NCBI GenBank assembly: GCA_021840785.1
Contig: JAKBXD010000018.1
Coordinates: 1 to 18,951, forward strand
Direction: 5' to 3'
Origin: Pseudomonadota bacterium
GTDB lineage: Bacteria > Pseudomonadota > Gammaproteobacteria > Acidithiobacillales > Acidithiobacillaceae
DNA length: 18,951 nucleotides
Positions 8,480 through 17,754 of this stretch are shown piece after piece (positions within the stretch are counted from its first letter, which is position 1; every line of letters starts with the position of its first letter). The notes under the pieces were generated by a model. It did no database searches and was not told where the DNA came from. It was given only the letters and a program-made list of their open reading frames with translations. The position numbers were made by a program, and so were the translations under genes.

Positions 8480-9655
8480 TCACTGCATACCCGACCTGTG
8501 CCGACGAAGATGGCGGACTGCGGCTTCCCGTGCGAGTTGATCAACGGCCAGCACAGCATCCAGATGATCGGGAGCGGCAGGCTGTAATTCGCTGAGCGTG
8601 TCTTCAACGACGGCTGCGATACGGGAAAACGGCAGGGTACCCTCCAGGAAGGCCTGTACCGCCATCTCATTAGCCGCATTGAGCACGGTCGCTGCGGCAC
8701 CGCCAACCTTCAACGCATTGAACGCCAAAGCCAAACAGGGAAAACGCTGCAAGTCCGGCGCTTCGAACTGCAGGTCCGGCCCACGCGCCAGATCCAGCGA
8801 TGAAACCCCGCTTTCCATGCGCTCCGGATAAGCCAGAGCATGGGCAATAGGGGTGCGCATATCGGGGTTACCCAGTTGCGCCAGCACGGAGCCATCCACG
8901 TACTCCACCATGGAATGGATGATGCTCTGCGGGTGGATCAATACATCAATCTGGGATGCCGGGAGATTAAAGAGCCAATGCGCTTCAATGACCTCCAACC
9001 CCTTGTTCATCATGGTCGCGGAGTCTACGGAAATTTTCCGGCCCATAACCCAGTTGGGATGGGCGCAGGCCTGATCCGGCGTTACCGCCGCCAGACGCTC
9101 GACAGGCCAGGCCCGAAAGGGTCCCCCGGAGGCGGTCAGCAGAATGCGGCGCACGCCTTTGCCTTCGGCAAAGCACTGGAATACAGCATTGTGCTCACTG
9201 TCGATGGGGAGCAGCGTCACCTGATGATGCCGCACCCGCTCCATGAACAGGCTACCCGCCATTACCAGGCATTCTTTGTTGGCCAGATAGACTTTTTTGC
9301 CAGACTCCACCGCCGCCAGGGTCGGTAACAAGCCGGCGGCGCCCACGATAGCCGCCATCACTTCATCGACACCTGGCATACGCGCTGCCTCTGCCAATGC
9401 CTCCCGACCGCTTTCCACACGGATATGCTTCAAACCCGCATCACCGAGGGCAACGCGCAACTGCTGCGCGGCCTCCGGAGCGGCCATCACCACCAGTTCA
9501 GGGTGATGCTGCTCACAGAGTGCCTGCATTGCAGCGACACGATGATTACCGGTAAGCGCAACGATCCGGAATTGATCGGGGTGGCGCGATACCACATCCA
9601 GGGTGCTCTTGCCGATGGAGCCTGTAGCCCCGAGTATGCAGATGCCGCGTGTCAT
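8480..9655 (-). CDS. dxr: Dxr, 1-deoxy-D-xylulose 5-phosphate reductoisomerase
   Basis: Second step of the MEP isoprenoid pathway: NADPH-dependent rearrangement and reduction of DXP to 2-C-methyl-D-erythritol 4-phosphate, with a divalent metal. 391 residues (E. coli 398). GATGSIG (9-15) is the NADPH loop. The metal ligands are Asp152 and Glu154 in PIDSEHNA, and Glu221 in [10 protein letters not shown] chose the ATG at 9655, which overlaps the cdsA stop by 4 nt (ATGA) with GGTGG just upstream. A frame opening at a TTG at 9664 would add three residues. Lying after uppS-cdsA, it feeds the isoprenoid units that UppS polymerises. This uppS-cdsA-dxr order resembles Pseudomonas rather than E. coli, where dxr comes first. 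Confidence 0.97.
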   Translation of the reverse strand: MTRGICILGATGSIGKSTLDVVSRHPDQFRIVALTGNHRVAAMQALCEQHHPELVVMAAPEAAQQLRVALGDAGLKHIRVESGREALAEAARMPGVDEVMAAIVGAAGLLPTLAAVESGKKVYLANKECLVMAGSLFMERVRHHQVTLLPIDSEHNAVFQCFAEGKGVRRILLTASGGPFRAWPVERLAAVTPDQACAHPNWVMGRKISVDSATMMNKGLEVIEAHWLFNLPASQIDVLIHPQSIIHSMVEYVDGSVLAQLGNPDMRTPIAHALAYPERMESGVSSLDLARGPDLQFEAPDLQRFPCLALAFNALKVGGAAATVLNAANEMAVQAFLEGTLPFSRIAAVVEDTLSELQPAAPDHLDAVLAVDQLAREAAVRHLRRHRSGMQ

Positions 9656-10464
9656 TTCCACCAACCCAGATAATAAAGCCCGGCTACAAACACCGGAATA
9701 CCCGCACTCATGCTGTCCAAGCGATCCAGCAAGCCACCGTGTCCTGGCAACAACTGGCCACTATCTTTGCAATTGGCGCGGCGTTTCAGAAAACTCTCGG
9801 CAAGATCGCCCAAGACCGCGAAGATGCCCGTAATCAAGCCCAAAACGGCGCCGGAACGAAGGCTCGAGACTGCCGCGCCTACCAACATCCAAGCGCCCAG
9901 TGTGCCCATAATGGCGCTGGCAAGCAAGCCGCCCAGCAAGCCCTCCCAAGTCTTGCCAGGGCTGATACGTGGCACTAATGGATGACGCCCCCAGATTTTA
10001 CCAAAAATCATCGCACTCACGTCATCCACACTGATGATCAGAATCACCCATAACAAAAATCGTGGGGCACGTTGCTGGAGGGACAAACTGAACAGCAAGG
10101 CAGGCAAAAGCACAGGAAAGATCGCCATGGCGCTCACCGTGCGCTGCCAGGCCGCGGCCTCGGGTAACCGAGAAGGTCGCATCAGCATCAGCAACGCCGC
10201 AAGCAGTGCCCACCAGATCACGCTGCCCTGTGCCAACGCGGACCAGGGAAGATGCTGCGAGAAGATGAGCATCGGAAGCAGTGTCGCCAATATCAAGGCC
10301 AGTCCGTTTGGCCAGGCTATCAAACTGAGATGCCCCCACTCCTGTCCTGCCAGGAACGCCAGCAACATGAGAAAAACAAGAAAAACCCAATAAGGTGCCC
10401 AAAAAATCAGCACAAGAATCAGCAGGAATAATAGGGAGGCCGTAATCAGTCTCTGGCGAAGCAA
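9652..10464 (-). CDS. cdsA: CdsA, phosphatidate cytidylyltransferase
   Basis: Integral inner-membrane enzyme that makes CDP-diacylglycerol from phosphatidic acid and CTP, the branch point for all phospholipids. 270 residues (E. coli 285), with several hydrophobic helices. The family signature spans 224-250 and contains SFLKRR, KDSG and the [11 protein letters not shown] core. The start is a TTG at 10464: it gives the family N-terminus MLRQRLITA, has a GGAGG Shine-Dalgarno 4-5 nt upstream, and overlaps the uppS reading frame by 19 nt. The stop overlaps the dxr ATG by 4 nt. Confidence 0.95.
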   Translation of the reverse strand: MLRQRLITASLLFLLILVLIFWAPYWVFLVFLMLLAFLAGQEWGHLSLIAWPNGLALILATLLPMLIFSQHLPWSALAQGSVIWWALLAALLMLMRPSRLPEAAAWQRTVSAMAIFPVLLPALLFSLSLQQRAPRFLLWVILIISVDDVSAMIFGKIWGRHPLVPRISPGKTWEGLLGGLLASAIMGTLGAWMLVGAAVSSLRSGAVLGLITGIFAVLGDLAESFLKRRANCKDSGQLLPGHGGLLDRLDSMSAGIPVFVAGLYYLGWWK

Positions 10465-11207
10465 TCGCCCTCCAGCACCTGATCACCCGTACGTCCAAAG
10501 CGCCGTTGCCGATGTGCGAAAGAATGCAGGGCGTGCTCCAAAGCCGTACGGTCAAAATCCGGCCAAAGCGTATCACAAAAATAAAACTCGGTATAAGCCA
10601 ACTGCCAAACCAGGAAATTGCTGATGCGCTCTTCGCCACCGGTACGAATCAGCAGATCGGGCTCGGCGATATCCGCCAGGCTGAGATATCGGGCAATATG
10701 TGCCTCAGAGAGGTCTTCGAGGGCGAATTCTCCCGCCTGTATTGCCGCCATGGCCGCGCATGCTGCCTGCGTAATATCCCAACGTCCGCCATAATTCACC
10801 GCAAGATTGAGCTGGAGTCGCTTGTTGTTGCAGGTGAGCACCTCAGCCTCTTCGATGAGCTGCCGTATGTCACGCTCCAATGCACTGCGATCACCGATGA
10901 TACACAGGCGAACGCCATTCTCATGGAGTTTACGGACTTCTCGCCGTAATAAAAGACGGAAGAGATTCATCAGCAAACGTACTTCGAGGGCTGGACGCCG
11001 CCAGTTTTCGGTGCTGAAGGCAAAAAGCGTCAGGTAAGGAATACCGATATCCACGCAGGACTGCACCATTTCCCGCACCACTTCCGCACCGCGCCGATGG
11101 CCGGCCACCCGCGGCAAACACTGGCGGTGAGCCCAGCGACCGTTGCCATCCATAATGACGGCAACATGACGTGGCAAAGCGAGCACGGTTTCATCAGCGC
11201 AAGGCAT
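10446..11207 (-). CDS. uppS: UppS, undecaprenyl diphosphate synthase
   Basis: Cis-prenyltransferase that adds eight isopentenyl units to farnesyl diphosphate, making the C55 carrier for peptidoglycan and O-antigen. 253 residues, the same as E. coli. HVAVIMDGNGRWA (14-26) is the diphosphate-binding motif with catalytic Asp20 (E. coli Asp26). FAFSTENWRRP is the mobile substrate region, and RTGGEERISNFLVWQLAYTE is the C-terminal signature with the IPP-binding arginines. The ATG at 11207 sits 3 nt after the frr stop with GAGG 8 nt upstream. The 3' end overlaps the cdsA start by 19 nt. Confidence 0.97.
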   Translation of the reverse strand: MPCADETVLALPRHVAVIMDGNGRWAHRQCLPRVAGHRRGAEVVREMVQSCVDIGIPYLTLFAFSTENWRRPALEVRLLMNLFRLLLRREVRKLHENGVRLCIIGDRSALERDIRQLIEEAEVLTCNNKRLQLNLAVNYGGRWDITQAACAAMAAIQAGEFALEDLSEAHIARYLSLADIAEPDLLIRTGGEERISNFLVWQLAYTEFYFCDTLWPDFDRTALEHALHSFAHRQRRFGRTGDQVLEGDCFARD

Positions 11208-11210
11208 GAG

Positions 11211-12493
<1,283 letters not shown>

Positions 12494-13372
12494 TCAGGAC
12501 CCCCGGACTTGCGCCATAACCTCGGTGGCAAAATCCGTGGCGGGGGCCTTCTCGATCCCTTCTCCCACCTCGAAACGCACGAACTCCAGCACTTCGACGC
12601 CGGGAAAACCCTGCACCAGTTGACCGACGCTGCGGTCGGGATCTTTGACGAAAGGCTGTCCGGTGAGCGCGATTTCATTGAGCAGTTTATTCAGACGTCC
12701 AGAGATCATCTTCTCAATAATGTCAGCAGGCTTACCACTGTCTGCCGCCTGGGCAATGAGAATGTCCTTCTCACGGGCCAGACGCTCGGGAGAAACCTGA
12801 CTGGGGTGGATCACCTCGGGACGGGCTGCCGCCACATGCATGGCCACATCACGACCGAGTTCGCTGGTAGCTGCCTGACCTTCCAAGGCTACAAGCACAC
12901 CGATGCGGCTGCCGTGAACATAGGCACCGATCACACCCTCCTCGACCTGCAGATGTTGCAGACGGCGCAAACTGATGTTCTCGCCAAGCTTGCTGACCAA
13001 TCCCTTGCGACGCTCTTCCACACCCGCATCGGTCAGTAAGGCATCCGCCTCCTTGAATCCATGCGCCAAAGCCTGGTCGGCGCAATCCTTCGCCAGGGCC
13101 AGGAAATCTTCATTTTTGGCCACAAAATCGGTTTCACAGTTCACTTCGAGCACGATGCCCCGTTTTTGGTCGCTACTAAGGGCCACGACGATGACCCCCT
13201 CCGCAGCGACCCGACCCGCCTTTTTATCGGCCTTGGCCAGACCGCGCGCGCGCAGGAGGTCGATAGCGGCCTCCAAATCACCATCGGCTTCGGTCAGCAC
13301 CGTTTTACATTCCATCATGCCAGCGCCGGTGCGCTCGCGTAGTTCTTTGACCTGTTGTGCACTGATAGCCAT
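12494..13372 (-). CDS. tsf: Elongation factor Ts
   Basis: Guanine-nucleotide exchange factor for EF-Tu. 292 residues (E. coli 283). An N-terminal UBA-like domain (VKELRERTGAGMMECKTVL) is followed by the EF-Tu contact motif TDFVAKNEDF (81-90). The C-terminal part holds the dimerisation and coiled-coil region. It is preceded by a strong AAGGAG Shine-Dalgarno 5-6 nt from the ATG. It lies 29 nt after rpsB, the near-universal rpsB-tsf pair, and so is probably under the same S2-mediated feedback as rpsB. Confidence 0.98.
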   Translation of the reverse strand: MAISAQQVKELRERTGAGMMECKTVLTEADGDLEAAIDLLRARGLAKADKKAGRVAAEGVIVVALSSDQKRGIVLEVNCETDFVAKNEDFLALAKDCADQALAHGFKEADALLTDAGVEERRKGLVSKLGENISLRRLQHLQVEEGVIGAYVHGSRIGVLVALEGQAATSELGRDVAMHVAAARPEVIHPSQVSPERLAREKDILIAQAADSGKPADIIEKMISGRLNKLLNEIALTGQPFVKDPDRSVGQLVQGFPGVEVLEFVRFEVGEGIEKAPATDFATEVMAQVRGS

Positions 13373-13401
13373 GAAAGCTCCTTAAGATTCTGGTGAATGC
13401 T

Positions 13402-14154
13402 CTAGTCGGCGCCGATTTCGATCGTTTCTTCGTCCACCTCAACAAATTCGTCGAGCAGCGCAGATTCACCACCCTGACGACCATCGAGAATGGCATCGGC
13501 TACCAGCGAGGCACACCGACGAATGGCGCGGGAGGCGTCGTCCTTACCGGGGATGGGATAGTCGATAAGCAGTGGATCACAGTTGCTGTCCACCACGCCG
13601 ATCACCGGGATACCCAACTTTCGAGCTTCCAACACGGCAATATTTTCATGACCGACATCAATCACAAAAATAGCGTCCGGCAGACCGTTCATGTCTTTGA
13701 TACCGCCGAGGCTACGCTCCAGCTTGTCGCGCTCGCGGGTCAGGGTGAGCGCTTCCTTCTTGGTCAGCTTTTCCATGGTGCCGTCGGCGGCCATCTGATC
13801 CAGTTCGTCAAGGCGGCGAATCGATTGACGGATGGTCTTAAAATTCGTCAGGGTACCACCTAACCAGCGCTGATTGACAAAGAAGGCGTTGCTGCGGCGG
13901 GCCTCCTGCTCGACCGCCTCGCGTGCCTGGCGCTTGGTGCCGACGAAAAGGATACGGCCATGCTTGCGGGAAATCTGCTCAACAAAGCTCAGCGCGGTGC
14001 GCAGCATCGGCAGGGTATGCTCAAGGTTGATAATGTGAATGCGGTTACGCTCACCAAAGAGATACGGCGCCATCTTCGGATGCCAGTAACGGGATTGATG
14101 ACCAAAGTGGACGCCAGCTTCCAATAGGGCGCGCATGGTTACATTGCTGCTCAT
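13402..14154 (-). CDS. rpsB: 30S ribosomal protein S2
   Basis: Small-subunit protein bound at the head-body junction near S1. 250 residues. [20 protein letters not shown] is the N-terminal family signature. FVGTKRQA and [19 protein letters not shown] follow, and [19 protein letters not shown] and [14 protein letters not shown] are later conserved blocks. I chose the ATG at 14154: a GGAG Shine-Dalgarno lies 8 nt upstream (14163-14166) and the protein begins MSSNVTMR. An in-frame TTG at 14175 would place that Shine-Dalgarno inside the gene. It is the first gene of the long left block, behind a structured leader. Confidence 0.98.
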   Translation of the reverse strand: MSSNVTMRALLEAGVHFGHQSRYWHPKMAPYLFGERNRIHIINLEHTLPMLRTALSFVEQISRKHGRILFVGTKRQAREAVEQEARRSNAFFVNQRWLGGTLTNFKTIRQSIRRLDELDQMAADGTMEKLTKKEALTLTRERDKLERSLGGIKDMNGLPDAIFVIDVGHENIAVLEARKLGIPVIGVVDSNCDPLLIDYPIPGKDDASRAIRRCASLVADAILDGRQGGESALLDEFVEVDEETIEIGAD

Positions 14155-14264
14155 AAGGGTTTCTCCAGTTTTCAAGGGTTATGATCCGCCACACACCTCA
14201 AGCAGCCATCCTCGCGGACACCCAGCTGACCTGGATCGGTGTGTGTGAGTATTTAGGCCGAAGC
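14155..14264 (-). promoter_or_regulatory. Structured 5' leader of rpsB (candidate S2 autoregulatory region)
   Basis: About 110 nt between the predicted transcription start and the rpsB ATG. Two structures are visible. At the 5' end GGGC-UUCG-GCCU forms a short hairpin with a stable C(UUCG)G loop (plus-strand 14255-14266). Further down, CACACACC (14238-14245) can pair over 8 bp with GGTGTGTG (14190-14197), closing a 40-nt loop. The Shine-Dalgarno GGAG is at 14163-14166. In E. coli and other gamma-proteobacteria S2 represses its own mRNA through a structured rpsB leader. That this leader acts likewise is inference. Confidence 0.5.
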
Positions 14265-14271
14265 CCAGCGC

Positions 14272-14301
14272 TTTTTAGCATAAAACCGGGCTCTCTAGCA
14301 A
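14272..14301 (-). promoter_or_regulatory. Predicted sigma-70 promoter of rpsB
   Basis: On the minus strand TTGCTA (14296-14301) may serve as the -35 box. TAAAAA (14272-14277) would be the -10 box, preceded by TGC to make an extended -10. The spacer is 18 nt. A G/C-rich GCGC discriminator follows, as is usual for growth-rate-controlled ribosomal promoters. The boxes match consensus only partly, so this is a pattern-based prediction. Confidence 0.4.
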
Positions 14302-14363
14302 ATCGCCATGCAGTTCAGCGCATGCGGTGCCCGTCTTACCCGCCATGATGTGGCCACAGCACG

Positions 14364-14963
14364 TTATTCACCATGCCGATGCCACCACCAATACCCCCCC
14401 ACCCCCGCAATCAATAACAGCAGCAGCATGATCTGCACATGCTGAACGCCTTGCAACAAGCTCTGCAGTGAGGCGCCGAGGACATAACCGACCCCGGCGA
14501 TGGCCGCCGCCCATACCGCTGCCGCCAGCGGATTCATCCATAAATAGCGGCGTACCGGGTAGCGGTGCACTCCCAAGAGGATGGGAGTGATGGTACGTGT
14601 GCCATAAATGAAGCGGAACAACAATGTCACCCAGTCACCGAAGCGACGAATCAAGATTTCAGCCTGATTTATATGGCGGCGCAGAAAGCGCGGCAGAATA
14701 TTCAGCAGGTGTTCACCATAACGATAACCGAGCTGGTAAAGCACCTGATCGTTGAGGGTACTGCCCAACCAGGAGATGAATATCACCATGCGAAGATCCA
14801 GGACGCCGGCATGCGCCAGGGCACCGGCAACAATCACCACAGCCTCCCCTTCCAGCAGGGTGCCAACAAAGAGGATCCAGTAACCATACTGGCGCAGGAA
14901 GGCAATAATCACCGCTAACGTAATGGGTTGAAGATGCAACCAGCTCAGCACCTCGTTGATCAC
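14364..14963 (-). CDS. DedA-family (YohD-like) inner membrane protein
   Basis: DedA/SNARE-associated-type polytopic protein of 199 residues, closest in pattern to E. coli YohD. Visible marks are LLEGEAVVIVAGALAHAG (37-54, acidic Glu38 and Glu40 in the first re-entrant segment), NDQVLYQLG (71-79) and RFIYGTR (117-123), whose two arginines match those needed in E. coli YqjA/YghB. NPLAAAVWAAAIAGVGYVLG comes later. Family members flip undecaprenyl phosphate or phospholipids, or support proton-dependent homeostasis; the substrate here is unknown. The start is uncertain. A strong GGGGGAGG lies 14 nt before the GTG at 14963 but only 8 nt before an in-frame ATT at 14969. It follows the glycosyltransferase by 97 nt, where I see no clear promoter or terminator. 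The 3' end has G5 and G7 runs. Confidence 0.85.
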   Translation of the reverse strand: MINEVLSWLHLQPITLAVIIAFLRQYGYWILFVGTLLEGEAVVIVAGALAHAGVLDLRMVIFISWLGSTLNDQVLYQLGYRYGEHLLNILPRFLRRHINQAEILIRRFGDWVTLLFRFIYGTRTITPILLGVHRYPVRRYLWMNPLAAAVWAAAIAGVGYVLGASLQSLLQGVQHVQIMLLLLLIAGVGGYWWWHRHGE

Positions 14964-15060
14964 ATCAATGATTGCATCCTCCCCCTTTCTGCCAGAAGCG
15001 TTTCCGAGCTGCGCAACGATAGCAAAGGTGCTGCAGACACAAATTGGGTTTTAGGGCGGC

Positions 15061-16197
15061 TCAAGAAATTTTCTCCAGGCTATTCCGGTACTCTCCGAGG
15101 AGCGCATCGAAAATATGTGTCCAGGTTTGTCCTTCTGCGCGTTGCCGGGCACGCTGGCCCATTTCCCGTAAACGCACGCGATCCATAAGCAGATTACTTA
15201 TGGCACCGGCAAAATCACTCTCCAAGGGCAGCAGAACACCTTCATCTGGCGAACGGAAATGTTCATTGACGCCGGAGGTGTCATAGGCCAGTACCGGCAG
15301 GGCACTGGCCATAGCTTCCAGCACGACGTTACCAAAAGTCTCACTACAGGAAGGGAAACAGAACAAGTCCGCACTGGCATACCATCGCGCCAGATTCTCA
15401 CCTTTTTGTATGCCCTCTAGGGAAAAACCAGCGAGGCGCAGCCGGGTGAGACTGGCCGCCAGAGGCCCGTCTCCGATCAGGGCGAGATGCAATCTGCCCG
15501 GCCCCCGCCAAGTTTCCCGCAAGTGTTCGTAAGCGTTCATTAAAACAGGTATATTTTTTTCATGAGCCAGACGCCCAACATAAATCAACAGCGCATCGTC
15601 CCCATCCAACCCAAGTTGCGCGCGTAGCTCTGTGCTGCGCCAGCGCGGATTGAAGAGCACCGTATCCACGCCGCGTCGCCACATGGCAAGGTTCAGGAAC
15701 CCTTGCGCCCGCAGATGGACGAAAGTCCCCCGACTGGGTACCAGGGTTTTGCGGGTGGCATTGTGGAAACTACGGAGATAGCGCAACACCAGCCCCTGCA
15801 GAAATTGCAGACGGTAATACCGGGCATAGCCGTCAAAATTTGTGTGAAAACTGCTCACCACGGGAATTTTAAGGTGCCGGGCCGCCCACAGTCCGGCGAG
15901 ACCCAGTGGGCCTTCCGTAGCAATATGTACCAGATCTGGGCGCAAGACTCGCAACCGCTGAGCGATATAGCCAGGTCGGCAGTATCCCACCCGTACCTGC
16001 GGATAGAAGGGTAAAGACAGGGCTCGCAACAGATCACTCCCTGCCCTTTCACCCGCCTGCTGCGGGCGTAACACGGTGACCCGATAACCGCGCTCGCGGA
16101 GATTCTCTACCATGTGCTGCAGCGTATGGGCTACGCCGTTCACCTCTGGCGGATAGGTTTCCGTAATGAGGGCCAGGTGAGCAAAACCTTCTGACAT
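15061..16197 (-). CDS. GT4-family glycosyltransferase (MgtA/PimB/SqdX-like)
   Basis: GT-B fold retaining glycosyltransferase of 378 residues, probably at the cytoplasmic membrane face. The N-terminal acceptor domain opens ITETYPPEVNGVAHTLQHMV (11-30), the glycine loop typical of this group, and has SFHTNFDGYARYY (116-128). The donor domain has VGRLAHEKN (207-215), IGDGP and the GT4 E-x7-E motif ETFGNVVLE (Glu286, Glu294). The nearest families are GDP-mannose-dependent mannosyltransferases and SqdX/glycolipid transferases; donor and acceptor cannot be fixed from sequence. It begins 43 nt after ppx with GGGG 5 nt before the ATG, so it could be read from the pst-phoU-ppx transcript. Confidence 0.88.
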   Translation of the reverse strand: MSEGFAHLALITETYPPEVNGVAHTLQHMVENLRERGYRVTVLRPQQAGERAGSDLLRALSLPFYPQVRVGYCRPGYIAQRLRVLRPDLVHIATEGPLGLAGLWAARHLKIPVVSSFHTNFDGYARYYRLQFLQGLVLRYLRSFHNATRKTLVPSRGTFVHLRAQGFLNLAMWRRGVDTVLFNPRWRSTELRAQLGLDGDDALLIYVGRLAHEKNIPVLMNAYEHLRETWRGPGRLHLALIGDGPLAASLTRLRLAGFSLEGIQKGENLARWYASADLFCFPSCSETFGNVVLEAMASALPVLAYDTSGVNEHFRSPDEGVLLPLESDFAGAISNLLMDRVRLREMGQRARQRAEGQTWTHIFDALLGEYRNSLEKIS

Positions 16198-16240
16198 GCG
16201 TACCCCGCGCCTCGCGTCGCTAAAAAAATGGTTTAACGGA

Positions 16241-17752
16241 TTACCATTGCAGATGAAAATCCGGCGTGACCCATTCCTGCTCCTGCTCCAGATCGGCAGC
16301 CATCAGCGGCATTTCTGTCGACCATTGCGGCGGCAACGCCAGCAGCAGTTTTTTACCAGACACGGTCAAACCCGGAGGTGTCGCCAGCGGCGCCGTGCCC
16401 CGATGAAAAAGGATAGCCAAGCGTAGCAGGACCGCCAGTTGCTGCAACGCCACCACATCTTCAGCCGCGATGCCCAGGGCACGCAATTGGACAAGGCTCG
16501 GCAAGCGTTTGCGCTGAGTACGCACAAGTGCGGCAACAACACCCTGCTCACGACGGGAAAATCCCGCAATATCGGCATTCCGCCAGACATATTCACCATG
16601 CTTGTGAAATCCAGAATGGGCGATGTCGAGGCCAATATCATGGGTCAGAGCCGCCCAATGCAACCATTGCCGATGCCCGTCATGGAGTGGCCAGGATGCG
16701 GCTGCTGTCATAAAGAAGTGTTCTGCCCACCGGGCCACACCCTGATTACGCTGCACCTGGCTGTGAAAGCGTTCCTGGAGACCACGGATGCTCATCTCCC
16801 GGGTGTCTTCCTGATGGATGCGCCCGAGCAGGTCATAAATAGCCCCCTCGCGCAAAGCACCCTCAGAAAAACGTATTTCCTGCAGACGCAAGGACTCGAA
16901 GAGCGCGAAGAGAATGATGAAGCCACCCGGAAAAACGGCGGCACGATCCGCCTTCAGGCCTCTAAGCTGAGTCAGCGCAGACACTGAACCGAGGCGTATC
17001 ATTTGCTCACGCAGCCAGTGCATGCCGACATGGGTGATGCGCGAACCCTGACCATTCTCCGCGAGGATACGAGCAATTGCCTTAATGGTACCCGAAGAAC
17101 CCACCGCCTGATCCCAACCGTGGCGGAGAAAATCATCGAGCATGGGTTCTAGCGCCATGCGCACCCGCTTTTCGAGACGCTCACAAGCAGCCACCGTAAT
17201 CAGCTCTTCGGGAAAATAGGCACGGGTAGAAGCCACACAGCCAAAGTGCAGGCTCTCCCGCAGATTGGGGGTGAAACCCCGGCCCGCAATCAATTCGGTA
17301 CTCCCCCCCCCGATATCCGCAACCAGGCGCCGCTCATTCGCATCTACCGCGAGGCTATGCGCAACGCCCAGGTAGACCAGACGGGCTTCTTCACGACCGG
17401 CCACGATTTCCAACGGGTATCCGAGCGTCGCTTCAATGGCATGCACAAAGCCTTCTGCGGCCTTTGCATGGCGCAAGGTATTCGTGCCGATCACCCGCAC
17501 CCGCTCCGGGCGGATACCACGCAGACGCTGCCCGAAGCGAGCCAGGCAATCCAGTGCGCGCTGCTCCACCGCAGGATCAAGACTACCGTCATCGCGCAAG
17601 CCCGCTGCCAAACGAACGCCTTCGCGCAAACGATCATGCAGACGGATATCAGAGCCAATCTCTTCCGCAACAACCATATGAAAGGAGTTGGAACCCAAAT
17701 CCACCGCCGCCAGAAAATTGGTGAGTTCTGCTGTGGCTGTGGGTTCCGCCAT
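16241..17752 (-). CDS. ppx: Exopolyphosphatase (Ppx/GppA family)
   Basis: Removes terminal phosphates from polyphosphate; GppA relatives instead hydrolyse pppGpp. 503 residues (E. coli Ppx 513). The N-terminal ASKHA domains show AAVDLGSNSFHMVV (15-28), Glu121 in GREEARLVYLG (the catalytic base, also Glu121 in E. coli) and DIGGGSTELI (146-155), the phosphate-binding loop. A C-terminal HD-like domain includes AALTHDIG. Length and pairing with phoU favour Ppx over GppA. The gene starts 2 nt after phoU with GGGGA upstream, so it is almost certainly cotranscribed. The three glycines of the loop are all GGG codons, giving a 9-G run at 17303-17311. Confidence 0.93.
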   Translation of the reverse strand: MAEPTATAELTNFLAAVDLGSNSFHMVVAEEIGSDIRLHDRLREGVRLAAGLRDDGSLDPAVEQRALDCLARFGQRLRGIRPERVRVIGTNTLRHAKAAEGFVHAIEATLGYPLEIVAGREEARLVYLGVAHSLAVDANERRLVADIGGGSTELIAGRGFTPNLRESLHFGCVASTRAYFPEELITVAACERLEKRVRMALEPMLDDFLRHGWDQAVGSSGTIKAIARILAENGQGSRITHVGMHWLREQMIRLGSVSALTQLRGLKADRAAVFPGGFIILFALFESLRLQEIRFSEGALREGAIYDLLGRIHQEDTREMSIRGLQERFHSQVQRNQGVARWAEHFFMTAAASWPLHDGHRQWLHWAALTHDIGLDIAHSGFHKHGEYVWRNADIAGFSRREQGVVAALVRTQRKRLPSLVQLRALGIAAEDVVALQQLAVLLRLAILFHRGTAPLATPPGLTVSGKKLLLALPPQWSTEMPLMAADLEQEQEWVTPDFHLQW

Positions 17753-17754
17753 GG

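Noticed and set aside
7346..8587. 413-codon open frame on the plus strand, opposite rseP and the dxr 3' end
   Set aside because: It crosses two confidently identified minus-strand genes, has no family motif, and has the Arg/His/Gln-rich make-up of an antisense shadow.
10022..10639. 205-codon minus-strand frame overlapping cdsA and uppS
   Set aside because: It runs in another frame through two clear genes and has no family motif.
14300..14330. CATGC/GCATG inverted repeat after dedA as a terminator
   Set aside because: Only 5 bp with an 8-nt loop and no following T-run on the minus strand.
14964..15060. Possible promoter or terminator between the glycosyltransferase and dedA
   Set aside because: The best pair (TTGTGT with TATCGT) has a 15-nt spacer and poor consensus, and no G/C hairpin with a T-run is visible. 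I could not support either.
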